A DNA stretch of 64,000 nucleotides from CAVTPD01 sp963736575 (GCA_963736575.1 CAVTPD010000001.1:2340055-2404054), one strand, 5' to 3'; counted from the stretch's first letter, positions 1 through 8,392 are shown. A program made the numbers and translations. The notes: generated from the letters alone by a model not told the origin.

Positions 1-1
1 G

Positions 2-34
2 TCTGAAATGAAACAAATTTCATTAGGCGAATAA
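2..34 (+). CDS. C-terminal tail of an upstream gene (partial)
   Basis: A reading frame open from the window edge ends in TAA at 32-34 after about ten codons. A strong intrinsic terminator follows 43 bases later, which suggests that these codons end a plus-strand gene lying mostly outside the window. Nothing can be said about its function. The stretch is so short that chance openness is possible. Confidence 0.25.
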   Translation, partial: SEMKQISLGE

Positions 35-76
35 GTAGCTCCCTTAATTAAGTACCTGTTTGTTTAAATTGTATAT

Positions 77-111
77 AAGGCTTGTTTCCGTAAGGAAGCA
101 GGCCTTTTTTT
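77..111 (+). terminator. Rho-independent terminator
   Basis: A 13-bp stem (77-89 with 94-106, two G-U pairs) closes a GTAA tetraloop and is followed by a T run to 111. It would end a plus-strand transcript entering from the left. The long plus-strand open frame that spans it (60-311) has no family resemblance and is rejected as a gene. Confidence 0.8.
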
Positions 112-130
112 ATGCTTATAACTCCCTCAC

Positions 131-265
131 TTTTACAATTATTCGTCACTTTGAGCAGCATCAAAAAGTCCGTTTTCCAAGCTTAAATCATTTACTGCTT
201 AATACCCTTCTATTAAAAATAAACACTGTTAATCTTCTGAATAAGGAAGGTTTTGGTTTATTTAG
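131..265. repeat. Imperfect direct repeat, copy A
   Basis: About 135 bp that align along their whole length with 1236-1376, with scattered substitutions and small gaps. The last ~25 bases are nearly identical in both copies. The two copies bracket the secreted hypothetical gene at 313-1191. A short GTACAA...TGTGCATA motif also lies next to each copy (275-297 and 1213-1233). No ORF is supported inside. Positions 1-312 otherwise hold only the terminator and this repeat. Confidence 0.7.
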
Positions 266-312
266 GGGTGTGTATGTACAACATTTGTGCATACACAGGT
301 TTGGTAAATAAT

Positions 313-1191
313 TTATGGATTGGAATACCCTGTTAAACAACTTATGCTTGCTTCCGAGTAATCAATAAAGTATACCAATTGATCTTGGTTTCTAATGATA
401 GAAATATAGTTTTCAGATGAATATACATTTAAGTAGGTTTTTCCGATTGGGGTGAAAATTTGAAATGAATGGCTTTCTAAATCTTCACCACATAAACATG
501 TCAGGTCAGACAATTCATTTCTGAATCCGATGTAGTTGTAAAGAAAAGTTGAAAACTCAAGTATTAAATCCCTATCTATTATTACCGTTTTTTTTGTGAT
601 TACTCTGTCGTGTTCCATATAGTCAGACCCACCACTGATAACTGATCTTGGATTAATATGGCCTATAGTATTTATCCAAATAGAATCGATTGATTGAAGT
701 CTGGTTAGGATTTCATTTTTTACACTTATAGGAATCACAACCTGTAAAGAGGTTTCAATCCCATACATTTCATCTAGGAAAAAATACTGTTTTAGTACAT
801 TAATCTCTTTGGATTTATTGTTTTGAGTAAATTGATATAATTCAAAGTATAAGCTATCTCTAAAATGCACTAACTTTATTTTTGCCCTTAATGAATCTTT
901 TTTGAAATTATAAGAGACCTGAAAAAATAAAGTATCACCTGAATTTCGGGAGTGATTAATTTTGAGAACATGTTCTTTATCCAAATAAAGGGATTTCAGA
1001 GACTCTAAATGATGTATGATATCATTGTTATCTATTGGATTTTTAACATAAGGATTATCAGTAAATAAAGTATCCTTATAATGTTCGAATACAGTGGTAT
1101 ATTTATATAGATCTTTAAATTCTTGTCCAAAGGAGAAACTAGACCAAAGAAAATAAAAAAAGAAGAATAGTAAAACAAGATTTGATTTCAT
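313..1191 (-). CDS. Secreted protein of unknown function
   Basis: About 292 residues when started at the ATG at 1191 (MKSNLVLLFFFF), which places a classic signal peptide at the N-terminus, ending near SFSFGQ. An upstream in-frame ATG at 1218 would add nine residues and is less likely. The mature part is rich in aromatic and charged residues, has no transmembrane segment after the signal, and carries a CLCGED motif near residue 245 that could bind metal. I do not recognise the family. The gene stands alone between two imperfect direct repeats and reads opposite to them. It is probably exported to the periplasm or anchored on the surface. Confidence 0.6.
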   Translation of the reverse strand: MKSNLVLLFFFFYFLWSSFSFGQEFKDLYKYTTVFEHYKDTLFTDNPYVKNPIDNNDIIHHLESLKSLYLDKEHVLKINHSRNSGDTLFFQVSYNFKKDSLRAKIKLVHFRDSLYFELYQFTQNNKSKEINVLKQYFFLDEMYGIETSLQVVIPISVKNEILTRLQSIDSIWINTIGHINPRSVISGGSDYMEHDRVITKKTVIIDRDLILEFSTFLYNYIGFRNELSDLTCLCGEDLESHSFQIFTPIGKTYLNVYSSENYISIIRNQDQLVYFIDYSEASISCLTGYSNP

Positions 1192-1235
1192 GAGGGTAAA
1201 TATAAAAAAAGAGTACAAAAATGTGCATAAGCAAT

Positions 1236-1376
1236 TTTTACAATTCTTCGTTAATTTGAACGGCAGCGAAAAGTCCGTTTGCTACTAGCTTAAATCACCG
1301 ACCAGCATCAATTACCCATTCTATTGCAAATAAGTACTGTTAAACTTCTGAATAAGAAAGGTTTTGGTTTATTTAG
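1236..1376. repeat. Imperfect direct repeat, copy B
   Basis: Partner of 131-265, same orientation. The final ~25 bases match copy A with one substitution. The rest of 1219-1438 shows no gene. From 1439 the sequence appears to be the 5' part of the gene interrupted by the insertion sequence. Confidence 0.7.
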
Positions 1377-1577
1377 TATTACATATATTATGCTTAGGAT
1401 ATTTGCCGTTATTTATAGATTGTATATGTGCCACTGTTATGCATATTAAAAAGTTGTGTTTCATAAAAGCATTTAAACAGCAACTTAATTAGAATTTGAA
1501 AGAACAAGATTTACTTTTAAAATATTGCAGTTACCACAAAGATTTTCTTAATCGTTTGGAAAACTTTCCTGAAGGAG

Positions 1578-1587
1578 AAAAAATTTT
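1578..1587. repeat. Target-site duplication, left copy
   Basis: AAAAAATTTT, repeated exactly at 2588-2597 on the other side of the element. AT-rich duplications of about 8 bp are usual for the IS1595 family. The true length could be 8-10 bp, because the element tips are also A/T. Confidence 0.8.
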
Positions 1588-2587
1588 ATGCTTATCCGCA
1601 ATGTTGCCAGTATGGATAGGAAACAGCAATTAAGAGCCTTTTGAAAAGGTTTTCTCCAAAATATCTTCTGTTTAGCTTATAGCAAAATTCATTTATGTAA
1701 TTCTGAAGGTTTTTACCGCTGATCTTGTGGTAAACACCTAAGAAGTTCCTCTTTGCATTAGAAATAGCGATGTGTACCCACTTTAAAGTATCATTAGTAG
1801 TTTCTTTGTCTGATTTCACGCTGTAGTGTCCTTCTACAAAATCAGCTATATCTACATAACTTTTACTTTTATCTGAAAATACGATAGCCAATTCACTCAA
1901 ATTTTCCTTAATGACTTTATTTATACTTTCTGATTTTTGAGTATCCAAAACTTTCATTTTATAGTACCTGCAATGTTTGGTTTTAACACCTGTTTCAGGG
2001 TTTTCCAACGGGGTAGATTCAACCATGGTAGCTATATTTTTTTGCTTCTGGCTTCCTTTTCCTCGTTTAAGTTTCTTTCCCTTTTTATAGAGCTACTTTC
2101 AAAATATCCTTCATCAAACTCAATCATTCCATGCAATTGATATAGGTCATCTCTTTTACCCATGGCTTCTCGAATTTTATGCATCATATTCCAGATACTT
2201 TCATAGCGGGAGTGGTTGAGTTGTCGTTGAAGTTCACAGGCAGATATTCCTTTCTTAGAAAAACTCATAAACATCATAGCCAGAAACCATTTTCTAAAAG
2301 GAAGGTTACTGCTTTCCAGTATTGTACCGCTTTTAAGAGTTGTTCTAAATCCACATTGGGCACATTGCCACTGATATTTAGCTTTTAACCAATAATGCTT
2401 GTGGCTATTACATTTTTTGCAAACCACTCCTTGGGTTTCTCTAACTTGTTTAAAATGTAGTTTACAACTGATCTCATCTGGAAATATATCAACAAATTCT
2501 AATATGTTCATAGCATTGATTTTTATGACCAAGTTAGGTCTAAGCTACGCAACCAATCTGCGGACTGGTATAATTACGGATGAGCAT
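1588..2587 (-). mobile_element. IS1595-family insertion sequence, 1000 bp
   Basis: The element is bounded by 24-bp terminal inverted repeats, 1588-1611 and 2564-2587, that match at 19 of 24 positions (tips ATGCT.ATCCG.AAT). A 10-bp A6T4 direct repeat flanks it. It carries one transposase on the minus strand, filling almost the whole length, with an N-terminal zinc ribbon and an ISXO2-like DDE domain. The element lies inside a coding sequence whose frame is restored on precise excision. Confidence 0.88.
1592..2532 (-). pseudogene. IS1595/ISXO2-like transposase, frameshifted
   Basis: The N-terminal part (2532 to 2032) has a zinc ribbon with two CxxC pairs near residues 38-61, then a helical region and the start of the DDE domain (IEFDEGYFE, first Asp). 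The C-terminal part (2026 to 1592) continues the family in another frame, with H-W and N residues typical of the domain end (LKWVHIAISNAKRNFLG). The break is at a run of seven A near 2040-2046 (minus strand). Re-reading one base there gives S-K-K-N-I-A-T-M and joins the halves. It may be a disabling one-base loss or a -1 ribosomal slip. The start could be ATG 2532 or the internal ATG seven codons later. Confidence 0.85.
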
Positions 2588-2597
2588 AAAAAATTTT
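2588..2597. repeat. Target-site duplication, right copy
   Basis: Exact copy of the A6T4 at 1578-1587. It supplies the apparent TTG start at 2596 of the downstream gene fragment. Confidence 0.8.
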
Positions 2598-3635
2598 GAA
2601 TGTTCTTAGTTCTGAAACCAGCCGAACACAATTTCTTTCTACTATATCTGAACTAACATTTGGAGAAATATTCCATCAATTAGGTTTAAAAATAATTTAC
2701 GAGAAGAAATATTATAATAGACAGACACCTGATTGGACAATTATCAATGGTTCGGAACATGCTATTTGTGATGTGTATAGATTAGGCAAAAGTAACAAAG
2801 ATCAAAAAAGAAGTGATTTTGAAAATACACTAATCGAGAAAGTAAAGCTCTTAAACTTTAGTTATATCATAAAAATCATTTTTATCGATGAGTATTTCGA
2901 TACTTACAAATATTCTATTGATTATGTTGTTGAAGAACTAGAACAATGGCTTAATCATTCTACAAAAAAGGTTGATGAAGAACTATTGGTTTCTGAATTG
3001 TTCATTTTCAAAATCTTTCATATTACAGATAATGAAGGTCACGTCCAATGTATTGGTAATAATAACTCGATAGATTACAAACCTCAAAAGTTGATTCAGT
3101 ATAAACATTTAAAGAACTTAAATGAAATTTCAAAAAAAGTAAATAAGTACGACTCAATTATCTTAACAAGTGATTTGCCTTATTTCATTGCCATTGATAT
3201 AGATTTCATCAGTGGATTTAACTTCGATGATTTCACTAATTACTTTAGGGGAAAGAGAACTACATTTGTGGACTTCGGAAAACAAATAACAGGAAATCCG
3301 GAAATAGATCAATTAGGTAAGGAATGGTCAGAACTAGGTGAATTTTACAGCAACGAACAATTAAGCGGTTTAATTCTGAGATATAATAACGAAACAAAGC
3401 TATTGACAAACCCAATGAAGTCTCAAATCATTTATAAACACACTAAGCTATTAAAAAAATTAGAAACCATTCAAAGACTATAATTAACCACGAAACACAA
3501 CACAGCACATGAAATTATAGCGAGGTTTGGGCATGAATTTAGCGATGCTCTATAATGCGTCTTGCTTCAGCTAAATAGGAGCTTTATCAATAATAAAACA
3601 CATTTAAACCTTTATACTAATCTTAACATTCCGCC

Positions 3636-4004
3636 ATGACATTAAGATTGATTAAAACTGAATATGATTACCAACAAGCATTGACTAGGATTGATAAGAT
3701 ATTCGATGCTAAATCTGGTTCAAAAGAAAGTGATGAAGCTGATATTTTAGCACTTCTAATTGATGAATATGAAAACAAACATTATCCAATTGAAGCTCCA
3801 GACCCAATTGAAGCAATCAAAATTAGAATGGAAGAATTAGACTTGAAACAAAAGGATCTTTTTGGAATTATTGGTGGAAAAAGCAGAGTATCTGAAATAC
3901 TTAACAAACGAAAAAAACTGACCGTTGAGATGGTAAGAACTTTAGCGGAAAGATTAAATCTATCTGTTCAAATTTTAATTCGTGACTACCCTCTTTTAAA
4001 ATAG
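3636..4004 (+). CDS. HigA-like XRE antitoxin / regulator
   Basis: 122 residues. The N-terminal half is acidic and helical, as in the COG5499 HigA group. The C-terminal half (about residues 60-118) is a helix-turn-helix of the XRE/HTH_3 type (LDLKQKDLFGIIGGKSRVSEILN). Relatives usually form the antitoxin half of a HigBA pair, bind the HigB ribosome-dependent mRNA interferase and repress their own promoter. The normal partner lies just upstream, but 3484-3635 contains no toxin-sized frame and the gene before it is the IS-split gene. It therefore looks like an orphan antitoxin or stand-alone regulator. Confidence 0.8.
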   Translation: MTLRLIKTEYDYQQALTRIDKIFDAKSGSKESDEADILALLIDEYENKHYPIEAPDPIEAIKIRMEELDLKQKDLFGIIGGKSRVSEILNKRKKLTVEMVRTLAERLNLSVQILIRDYPLLK

Positions 4005-4043
4005 CATACCGACTCAAGCATCTCACTAAGACTGAGCTATAAA

Positions 4044-4074
4044 GTAATGCGATTACTTAGAGTAATCGCATTAC
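4044..4074. terminator. Perfect 13-bp inverted repeat (hairpin)
   Basis: 4044-4056 and 4062-4074 are exact reverse complements around a TTAGA loop. It lies 40 bases after the HigA-like stop and has no T tract on either side. It could be a factor-dependent terminator or an operator for a dimeric repressor, perhaps the neighbouring HTH protein. Confidence 0.5.
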
Positions 4075-4093
4075 TACCCAATACCCATTAAAA

Positions 4094-4124
4094 TTGCCTA
4101 TCCCCTTTTTCTCTATTACCTTGC
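4094..4124 (+). promoter_or_regulatory. Possible Bacteroidota-type promoter
   Basis: A TTG at 4094-4096 is followed after 20 bases by TACCTTGC, close to the TAnnTTTG -7 box. It sits about 35 bases before the ATG at 4158, in the right place to drive the deoxyribosyltransferase gene. The -7 box is one T short of consensus. Confidence 0.35.
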
Positions 4125-4157
4125 AAGCCGTAAGAAAACAATCCTAAAATACACCAC

Positions 4158-4583
4158 ATGAAAATTTACTTTGCCGGAGCACTTTTCAGTATGGCTGAAA
4201 AAGTTTTTAACGAAACCCTTAAAAACGAACTTTTAAAACTGAAGCCGGAATTACAAATACTACTGCCCCAAGACGAAGCCGAGAAAATCTTTGGTGACCC
4301 TGATTTCGAAAACAAAGTATTTCAATCTTGTGTAGACGGTGTAAAAGAAGCTGATCTTATTCTTTGCATATTAGACGGACCAGACGCCGATTCGGGGACT
4401 TGCATTGAACTGGGCTTAGCCTACCAACAAGGCAAAAGAATTATTGGCGTTCGCACTGATTTCAGAGCTTCAGAAGAAGACGGCCTTAACATAATGGTTA
4501 GAAAAGTACTGAACGAATACATCAACAAAACAGAATTACATTCTGTAGAAGAATTGGCAGAGCTTATTGCTGAATATTTGTGA
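4158..4583 (+). CDS. Nucleoside 2-deoxyribosyltransferase-like protein
   Basis: 141 residues, matching the small single-domain Nuc_deoxyrib_tr family. It begins with the IYFAGALF strand and loop. It carries DGPDADSGTCIELGLA at residues 73-88, where the family uses the Asp pair for the nucleoside and the Glu (E84 here) as nucleophile. Family members move 2-deoxyribose between bases or hydrolyse deoxynucleoside monophosphates in nucleotide salvage. Substrate cannot be told from sequence. It is transcribed alone, after a hairpin and a possible promoter. Confidence 0.85.
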   Translation: MKIYFAGALFSMAEKVFNETLKNELLKLKPELQILLPQDEAEKIFGDPDFENKVFQSCVDGVKEADLILCILDGPDADSGTCIELGLAYQQGKRIIGVRTDFRASEEDGLNIMVRKVLNEYINKTELHSVEELAELIAEYL

Positions 4584-4660
4584 AAAATAGAAAAAATACC
4601 AATGGCCTATAAAACTACTAATGTGTTATCAAACAAAGAAAAAATTGACTGCGAAAACTT

Positions 4661-4668
4661 TATCTTTG
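4661..4668 (+). promoter_or_regulatory. Possible -7 box (TATCTTTG)
   Basis: An exact TAnnTTTG box lies 26 bases before the ATG of the MBOAT gene. The best upstream TTG (4645-4647) is only 13 bases away, shorter than the usual 17-23, so the assignment is weak. Confidence 0.35.
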
Positions 4669-4693
4669 TTTGATTAGCTGAATTTGCTTTCCC

Positions 4694-6091
4694 ATGTTGT
4701 TTAACTCCGTAGAGTTTCTTCTATTTTTTCCCGTTTGCCTAATTATATATTGGTTGCTTCGCTCTATACGGGCTCAAAATATCTTTTTATTATTAGCCAG
4801 TTATTTTTTTTATGCGTGGTGGGACTATCGTTTTTTAAGCTTAATTATTTTCAGTTCAGCAGTTGATTGGTACTGTGGTTTAAAAATTGATTCACTTCCT
4901 GATAAAAGCCAAAAACGTTTGTGGTTAGGTGTAAGTCTTCTAACAAATTTTGGCATATTAGCTTTCTTTAAATACTACAACTTTTTCATTCCAGAATTTG
5001 CTCGACTAATGAATGGAATTGGCTTCAATACACATTGGAGTTCTCTACAAATCATCCTTCCGGTTGGTATAAGTTTTTATACTTTTCAAACAGTAAGTTA
5101 CAGTATTGATATCTATCGTGGTCAATTAAAGCCTTCCCGAAAAATTATAGACTTCTTCAGCTTTGTTTCTTTTTTCCCTCAATTAGTAGCGGGACCAATT
5201 GAACGCGCTTCTCAACTTTTACCCCAATTTAGCAAGAAAAGAACTTTAACAAATGCCGATATAAAATTTGCTCTACGGAAAATATTATTCGGGTTATTTA
5301 AAAAAGTAGCACTAGCAGATGCTTGTGCTGTTAATGTAGACCTTATCTATAAAAATCACGAACATCTTCATTCTGTTTTTATACTGATTGGGATTATTTT
5401 ATTTGCGTTCCAGATTTATGGTGATTTTTCTGGATATTCAGATATTGCCATCGGTACAGCTCGTTTGTTTGGATTTCGTTTAATGGAAAATTTTAACCGC
5501 CCTTACTTTTCTTATTCCATAGCTGAATTTTGGGCTCGTTGGCACATTTCGTTAAGCACATGGTTTCGTGATTATTTGTACATTCCATTAGGGGGCAACC
5601 GAAAAGGAAAAATGAATCAAATTAGAAATATAATGATTGTTTTTACTGTAAGTGGGCTATGGCATGGCGCCAACTGGACATTTCTTTTTTGGGGATTTTT
5701 AAACGGGCTGTTTTTTCTGCCTTCTTTATTTCAGAATAAAAACAACAAGCTATCTCCTATTTTTATTCCTATTACTTTTGCCTTAGTTTGTTTTACGTGG
5801 ATTTTCTTTCGTTCTCAAACTATTACAGAAGCATTTTCTGTTATCGAACATTTATTTTCATTCGAAACATCGTTCTCATTGCTTCACACAAAAGCATTTC
5901 TTGACGGAAAATTATTATTAATATCCGGTGTATTCATTTCAATGCTTTTGGTGATAGAAGGTGTACATTTTTTTGAGAAACGTATTCAGTTATTACCGGT
6001 ATATCTGCGTTGGATAAGTTATTACTTACTTCTTATTGGTATATTATATTGTTGGTCATTAGAAAGGAATTTTATTTATTTTCAATTTTAA
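4694..6091 (+). CDS. MBOAT-family O-acyltransferase (AlgI/DltB type)
   Basis: 465 residues with about ten membrane segments. It has the family signature blocks QTVSYSIDIYRG, FPQLVAGPIERA, ARWHISLSTWFRDYLYIPLGG and SGLWHGANWTFLFWG. The last holds the invariant His thought to be the catalytic or channel residue. Such proteins pass acyl groups across the inner membrane to decorate polysaccharides, as AlgI does for alginate. The stop abuts the ATG of an SGNH-like partner with no gap, the standard arrangement for these two-part systems. A second, frameshifted homologue is at 59082-60515. The acceptor polymer is not identified here. Confidence 0.92.
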   Translation: MLFNSVEFLLFFPVCLIIYWLLRSIRAQNIFLLLASYFFYAWWDYRFLSLIIFSSAVDWYCGLKIDSLPDKSQKRLWLGVSLLTNFGILAFFKYYNFFIPEFARLMNGIGFNTHWSSLQIILPVGISFYTFQTVSYSIDIYRGQLKPSRKIIDFFSFVSFFPQLVAGPIERASQLLPQFSKKRTLTNADIKFALRKILFGLFKKVALADACAVNVDLIYKNHEHLHSVFILIGIILFAFQIYGDFSGYSDIAIGTARLFGFRLMENFNRPYFSYSIAEFWARWHISLSTWFRDYLYIPLGGNRKGKMNQIRNIMIVFTVSGLWHGANWTFLFWGFLNGLFFLPSLFQNKNNKLSPIFIPITFALVCFTWIFFRSQTITEAFSVIEHLFSFETSFSLLHTKAFLDGKLLLISGVFISMLLVIEGVHFFEKRIQLLPVYLRWISYYLLLIGILYCWSLERNFIYFQF

Positions 6092-7126
6092 ATGAAAAAT
6101 CAAATTATCCGTTTCTCCTTATTTATCCTCCCCATATTTTTGATGTGTTTGTATAACTGGTGGGTAGACAGCTATCACCTTTTTAGAAATACAGATACAG
6201 AAATAATGGTACAAGAACTGAAAAAAGGAAAAACAATAGCTCTTAATGCGCAAAACCGAAGAGTATTATTGACTCAATGGACAGCATCATTAGACTCTTT
6301 ACCGGATATTGTTGTTTTGGGTTCTAGCAGAAGTATGCAATTCTGCCAAGATATGTTTCCTAATAAATTGTTAATGAACAATAGTGTTTCCGCAGGGAAC
6401 GTATACGATATGATGGCTTTTCTAACAACATATCATAATCGTTTTAGTGCATTGCCAAAACAAATGATTATTTGCATGGATTTATGGCACTTTTCAGATG
6501 ATGTAAATAGCAATAAGTGGTACGTTAATCGCGAAGCCGTACTTGCCTTTATAAAAAAAAACAACTTCAAAAAACCGGAATCTTTCCTCTGGAATTACAA
6601 AAAACATAAATTGAATGAGCTGCTTTCCGTTCAATACTTATTAGATAATTTACAAATAGACGATTCTTGGCATGCTGCTATTCAAATAGATTCAAATAAT
6701 TATCGTCAATTCCCCGATGGTTCATTTTCTAGCCCATACTCTTTTACACACCCAACATCGTCTCAATTGCAACAGAAAGCTCTTTCATATTCACAAAAAT
6801 CTCTTGATGAAAACTTTGATTCCATTTCTACCAAACAAACGGACTTAATTCGGTCTTTGCTTAACTATTTATTGGATAATGGTGTTTCCTTAACAATATA
6901 TATTCCTCCTTATCATCCAGAAACTTATCAATTAATAACAAAGGAACACAAGGGGATTATTCTAGCTGAAAAAAAACTGAAGCAGTTGTGTGAACAATTA
7001 GACATTACCTGCCTTAGTCAAAGCTATATAAACAATACAATTCTGAAGCCTAATGATTTTTATGATGGTGTACATTTGAAGCGTTCGGCGCTAAAAAAGT
7101 ATTGGAAAAGTTTACCACACAAGTAA
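6092..7126 (+). CDS. Membrane-anchored SGNH-like partner of the MBOAT protein
   Basis: 344 residues with one N-terminal membrane anchor, so most of the protein should be periplasmic. VVLGSSRSMQF near residue 75 resembles the nucleophile-Ser block. A DGVHL block near residue 330 supplies the Asp and His of an SGNH/AlgX-like catalytic triad. In comparable systems the partner takes the acyl group delivered by the MBOAT protein and places it on the sugar. It starts immediately after the MBOAT stop. Architecture and order match 60515-61486. Confidence 0.75.
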   Translation: MKNQIIRFSLFILPIFLMCLYNWWVDSYHLFRNTDTEIMVQELKKGKTIALNAQNRRVLLTQWTASLDSLPDIVVLGSSRSMQFCQDMFPNKLLMNNSVSAGNVYDMMAFLTTYHNRFSALPKQMIICMDLWHFSDDVNSNKWYVNREAVLAFIKKNNFKKPESFLWNYKKHKLNELLSVQYLLDNLQIDDSWHAAIQIDSNNYRQFPDGSFSSPYSFTHPTSSQLQQKALSYSQKSLDENFDSISTKQTDLIRSLLNYLLDNGVSLTIYIPPYHPETYQLITKEHKGIILAEKKLKQLCEQLDITCLSQSYINNTILKPNDFYDGVHLKRSALKKYWKSLPHK

Positions 7127-7156
7127 GATCAAGAATCTTTAAAAGATCCTTGATCT
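7126..7156. terminator. Hairpin between convergent genes
   Basis: A 14-bp stem (7126-7139 with 7143-7156, one mismatch) overlaps the stop of the SGNH gene and the end of the convergent methyltransferase. There is no clear T tract, so it may act in both directions only weakly. Confidence 0.4.
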
Positions 7157-8312
7157 ATTCCAGTACTTTTTCCAAATAATGGTATTCAATACCGTATTCC
7201 GCTTTTAGTTCATTAATCTGATTTTGGTACAAATCGCCATCGGCTTTGGTGGCAGACTTTGTCCCTACCAACATTATATTTTTACGAGTATGTTCGTTAG
7301 AAACAAATTCGAACACTTTGGTTTTATAACTGTTCTTTTCTAGCATTAAAGCCCTAATGGTATCGGTTACCATTTCGTATTGGCGCTCTTTAAAAATACC
7401 GTATTTTAGAATGGGTGTTTTGGGTTCTACACCTTTCAATTGCTGTCTAATTTGTTTGTGGCAACAGGGCGCACAAATAATAATCTTAGCGTTAGAAATA
7501 ATTCCTTTACCAAGCGCATCATCTGTAGCGGTATCACAAGCATGAAGGGCAATCAAAATATCTATTGAAGTATCTTCTAAATCTTCTATACGTTGGTTTA
7601 CAAATGTAAGATTTTCAAACCCACATTTTTGCGCTATACCGTTACAATAATCTACCAACTCTTTTCTAAGTTCAATGCCTGTAACCTTGGCTTCTACGTC
7701 TAATTTATTATTTAAAAAATCATACAAAGCAAAAGTTAAATACCCTTTGCCAGAACCCATATCTACTACCTGTGGTAAGTCCGGTTGTTCAGACTTTTCC
7801 CAAAGACTTTCAAAGATTTCTAGGTATTTGTTAATCTGTCGGTATTTATCGGCCATTTTAGGAATTAGCGCCCCTTCTTTAGTAGTTACTCCCAAATGGT
7901 ATAAATACGGATCGTTTAATTCCGCTCGTTTTACTTTTTCTCTGTTGTTGGTGGTCGAAACTTCTTTTTCTAAGGTCACTTTTTTAAGAAAGAGTTTCCC
8001 TTCTCTTTTTTTGTTGAATTTTATCTCTGTTTCAAGGTCTAAACTCAAGCAAATAGCATTTAAAAAATGATTGCCCAATAAATCTTCTAAGGCTTTTTCA
8101 GCTTCTTCTAAACTTAGGTTTTTAGTTTGGTCGTTGGTGGTATAACGGTATAAAAATTGAACAAAAGGAAGGTCTTTAATTTCAACCCTACGCAAATATA
8201 CATTCTTTAAGTCCGAAGATTTTTGAGCAGGTTTGCTTAAGGTAATTTTTACCAGTGCGCCTATTTCAAAACACCTTGTAAACGTATGTATGAATTGTTC
8301 TTTAACTTCCAA
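7155..8312 (-). CDS. SAM-dependent methyltransferase
   Basis: 385 residues. A Rossmann methyltransferase core begins near residue 180 with VVDMGSGKGYLTFALYDFL (SAM motif I). A conserved CAPCCHKQIR block follows near residue 280, as in uncharacterised GSTCD-like methyltransferases. The N-terminal ~150 residues form a separate region of unknown role. The target (RNA, protein or small molecule) cannot be assigned. It converges on the MBOAT/SGNH pair and is separated from its upstream neighbour on the same strand by a terminator. Confidence 0.8.
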   Translation of the reverse strand: MEVKEQFIHTFTRCFEIGALVKITLSKPAQKSSDLKNVYLRRVEIKDLPFVQFLYRYTTNDQTKNLSLEEAEKALEDLLGNHFLNAICLSLDLETEIKFNKKREGKLFLKKVTLEKEVSTTNNREKVKRAELNDPYLYHLGVTTKEGALIPKMADKYRQINKYLEIFESLWEKSEQPDLPQVVDMGSGKGYLTFALYDFLNNKLDVEAKVTGIELRKELVDYCNGIAQKCGFENLTFVNQRIEDLEDTSIDILIALHACDTATDDALGKGIISNAKIIICAPCCHKQIRQQLKGVEPKTPILKYGIFKERQYEMVTDTIRALMLEKNSYKTKVFEFVSNEHTRKNIMLVGTKSATKADGDLYQNQINELKAEYGIEYHYLEKVLE

Positions 8313-8362
8313 AGTTCAGTATTGTTTTTAAATGAATTGCCGTTATTGATTTTGTTGTAAAT

Positions 8363-8392
8363 AAAAAAACCGACATGTTTAGTATCGGTTTT
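8363..8392 (-). terminator. Rho-independent terminator (minus strand)
   Basis: 8-bp stem 8366-8373 with 8385-8392. Read on the minus strand it is followed by a run of U (8369 down to 8363). It ends the transcript carrying the 8414-8764 gene and isolates the methyltransferase. Confidence 0.7.

Larger units (their letters stand above)
1439..3483 (+). pseudogene. Possible nuclease-like gene split by an insertion sequence
   Basis: The 3' part is a 295-codon frame at 2596-3483 that appears to start with a TTG inside the target duplication. If 1588-2587 and one duplicated A6T4 are removed, the frame continues upstream without a break through residues reading ...NRLENFPEGEKILNVLSSE, back to a TTG at 1496. 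Further back in the same frame are a TAG at 1490 and an ATG at 1439, so the original start is either TTG 1496 or ATG 1439 with a nonsense codon. The downstream protein shows E...TPDW...CDVYR around residues 20-60 of the fragment, loosely like a PD-(D/E)XK nuclease core. That function is a guess. The protein is certainly interrupted as drawn. Confidence 0.75.

Noticed and set aside
60..311. Open frame of 83 codons on the plus strand
   Set aside because: It runs through a strong terminator and a direct repeat that is non-coding in its second copy, and has no family resemblance.
1937..2599. Three plus-strand open frames opposite the transposase
   Set aside because: They are antisense to the transposase, whose zinc ribbon and DDE residues are clear on the minus strand.
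7357..8070. Two plus-strand frames opposite the methyltransferase
   Set aside because: Antisense shadows. The minus strand carries the SAM-binding motif and no plus-strand family match is visible.
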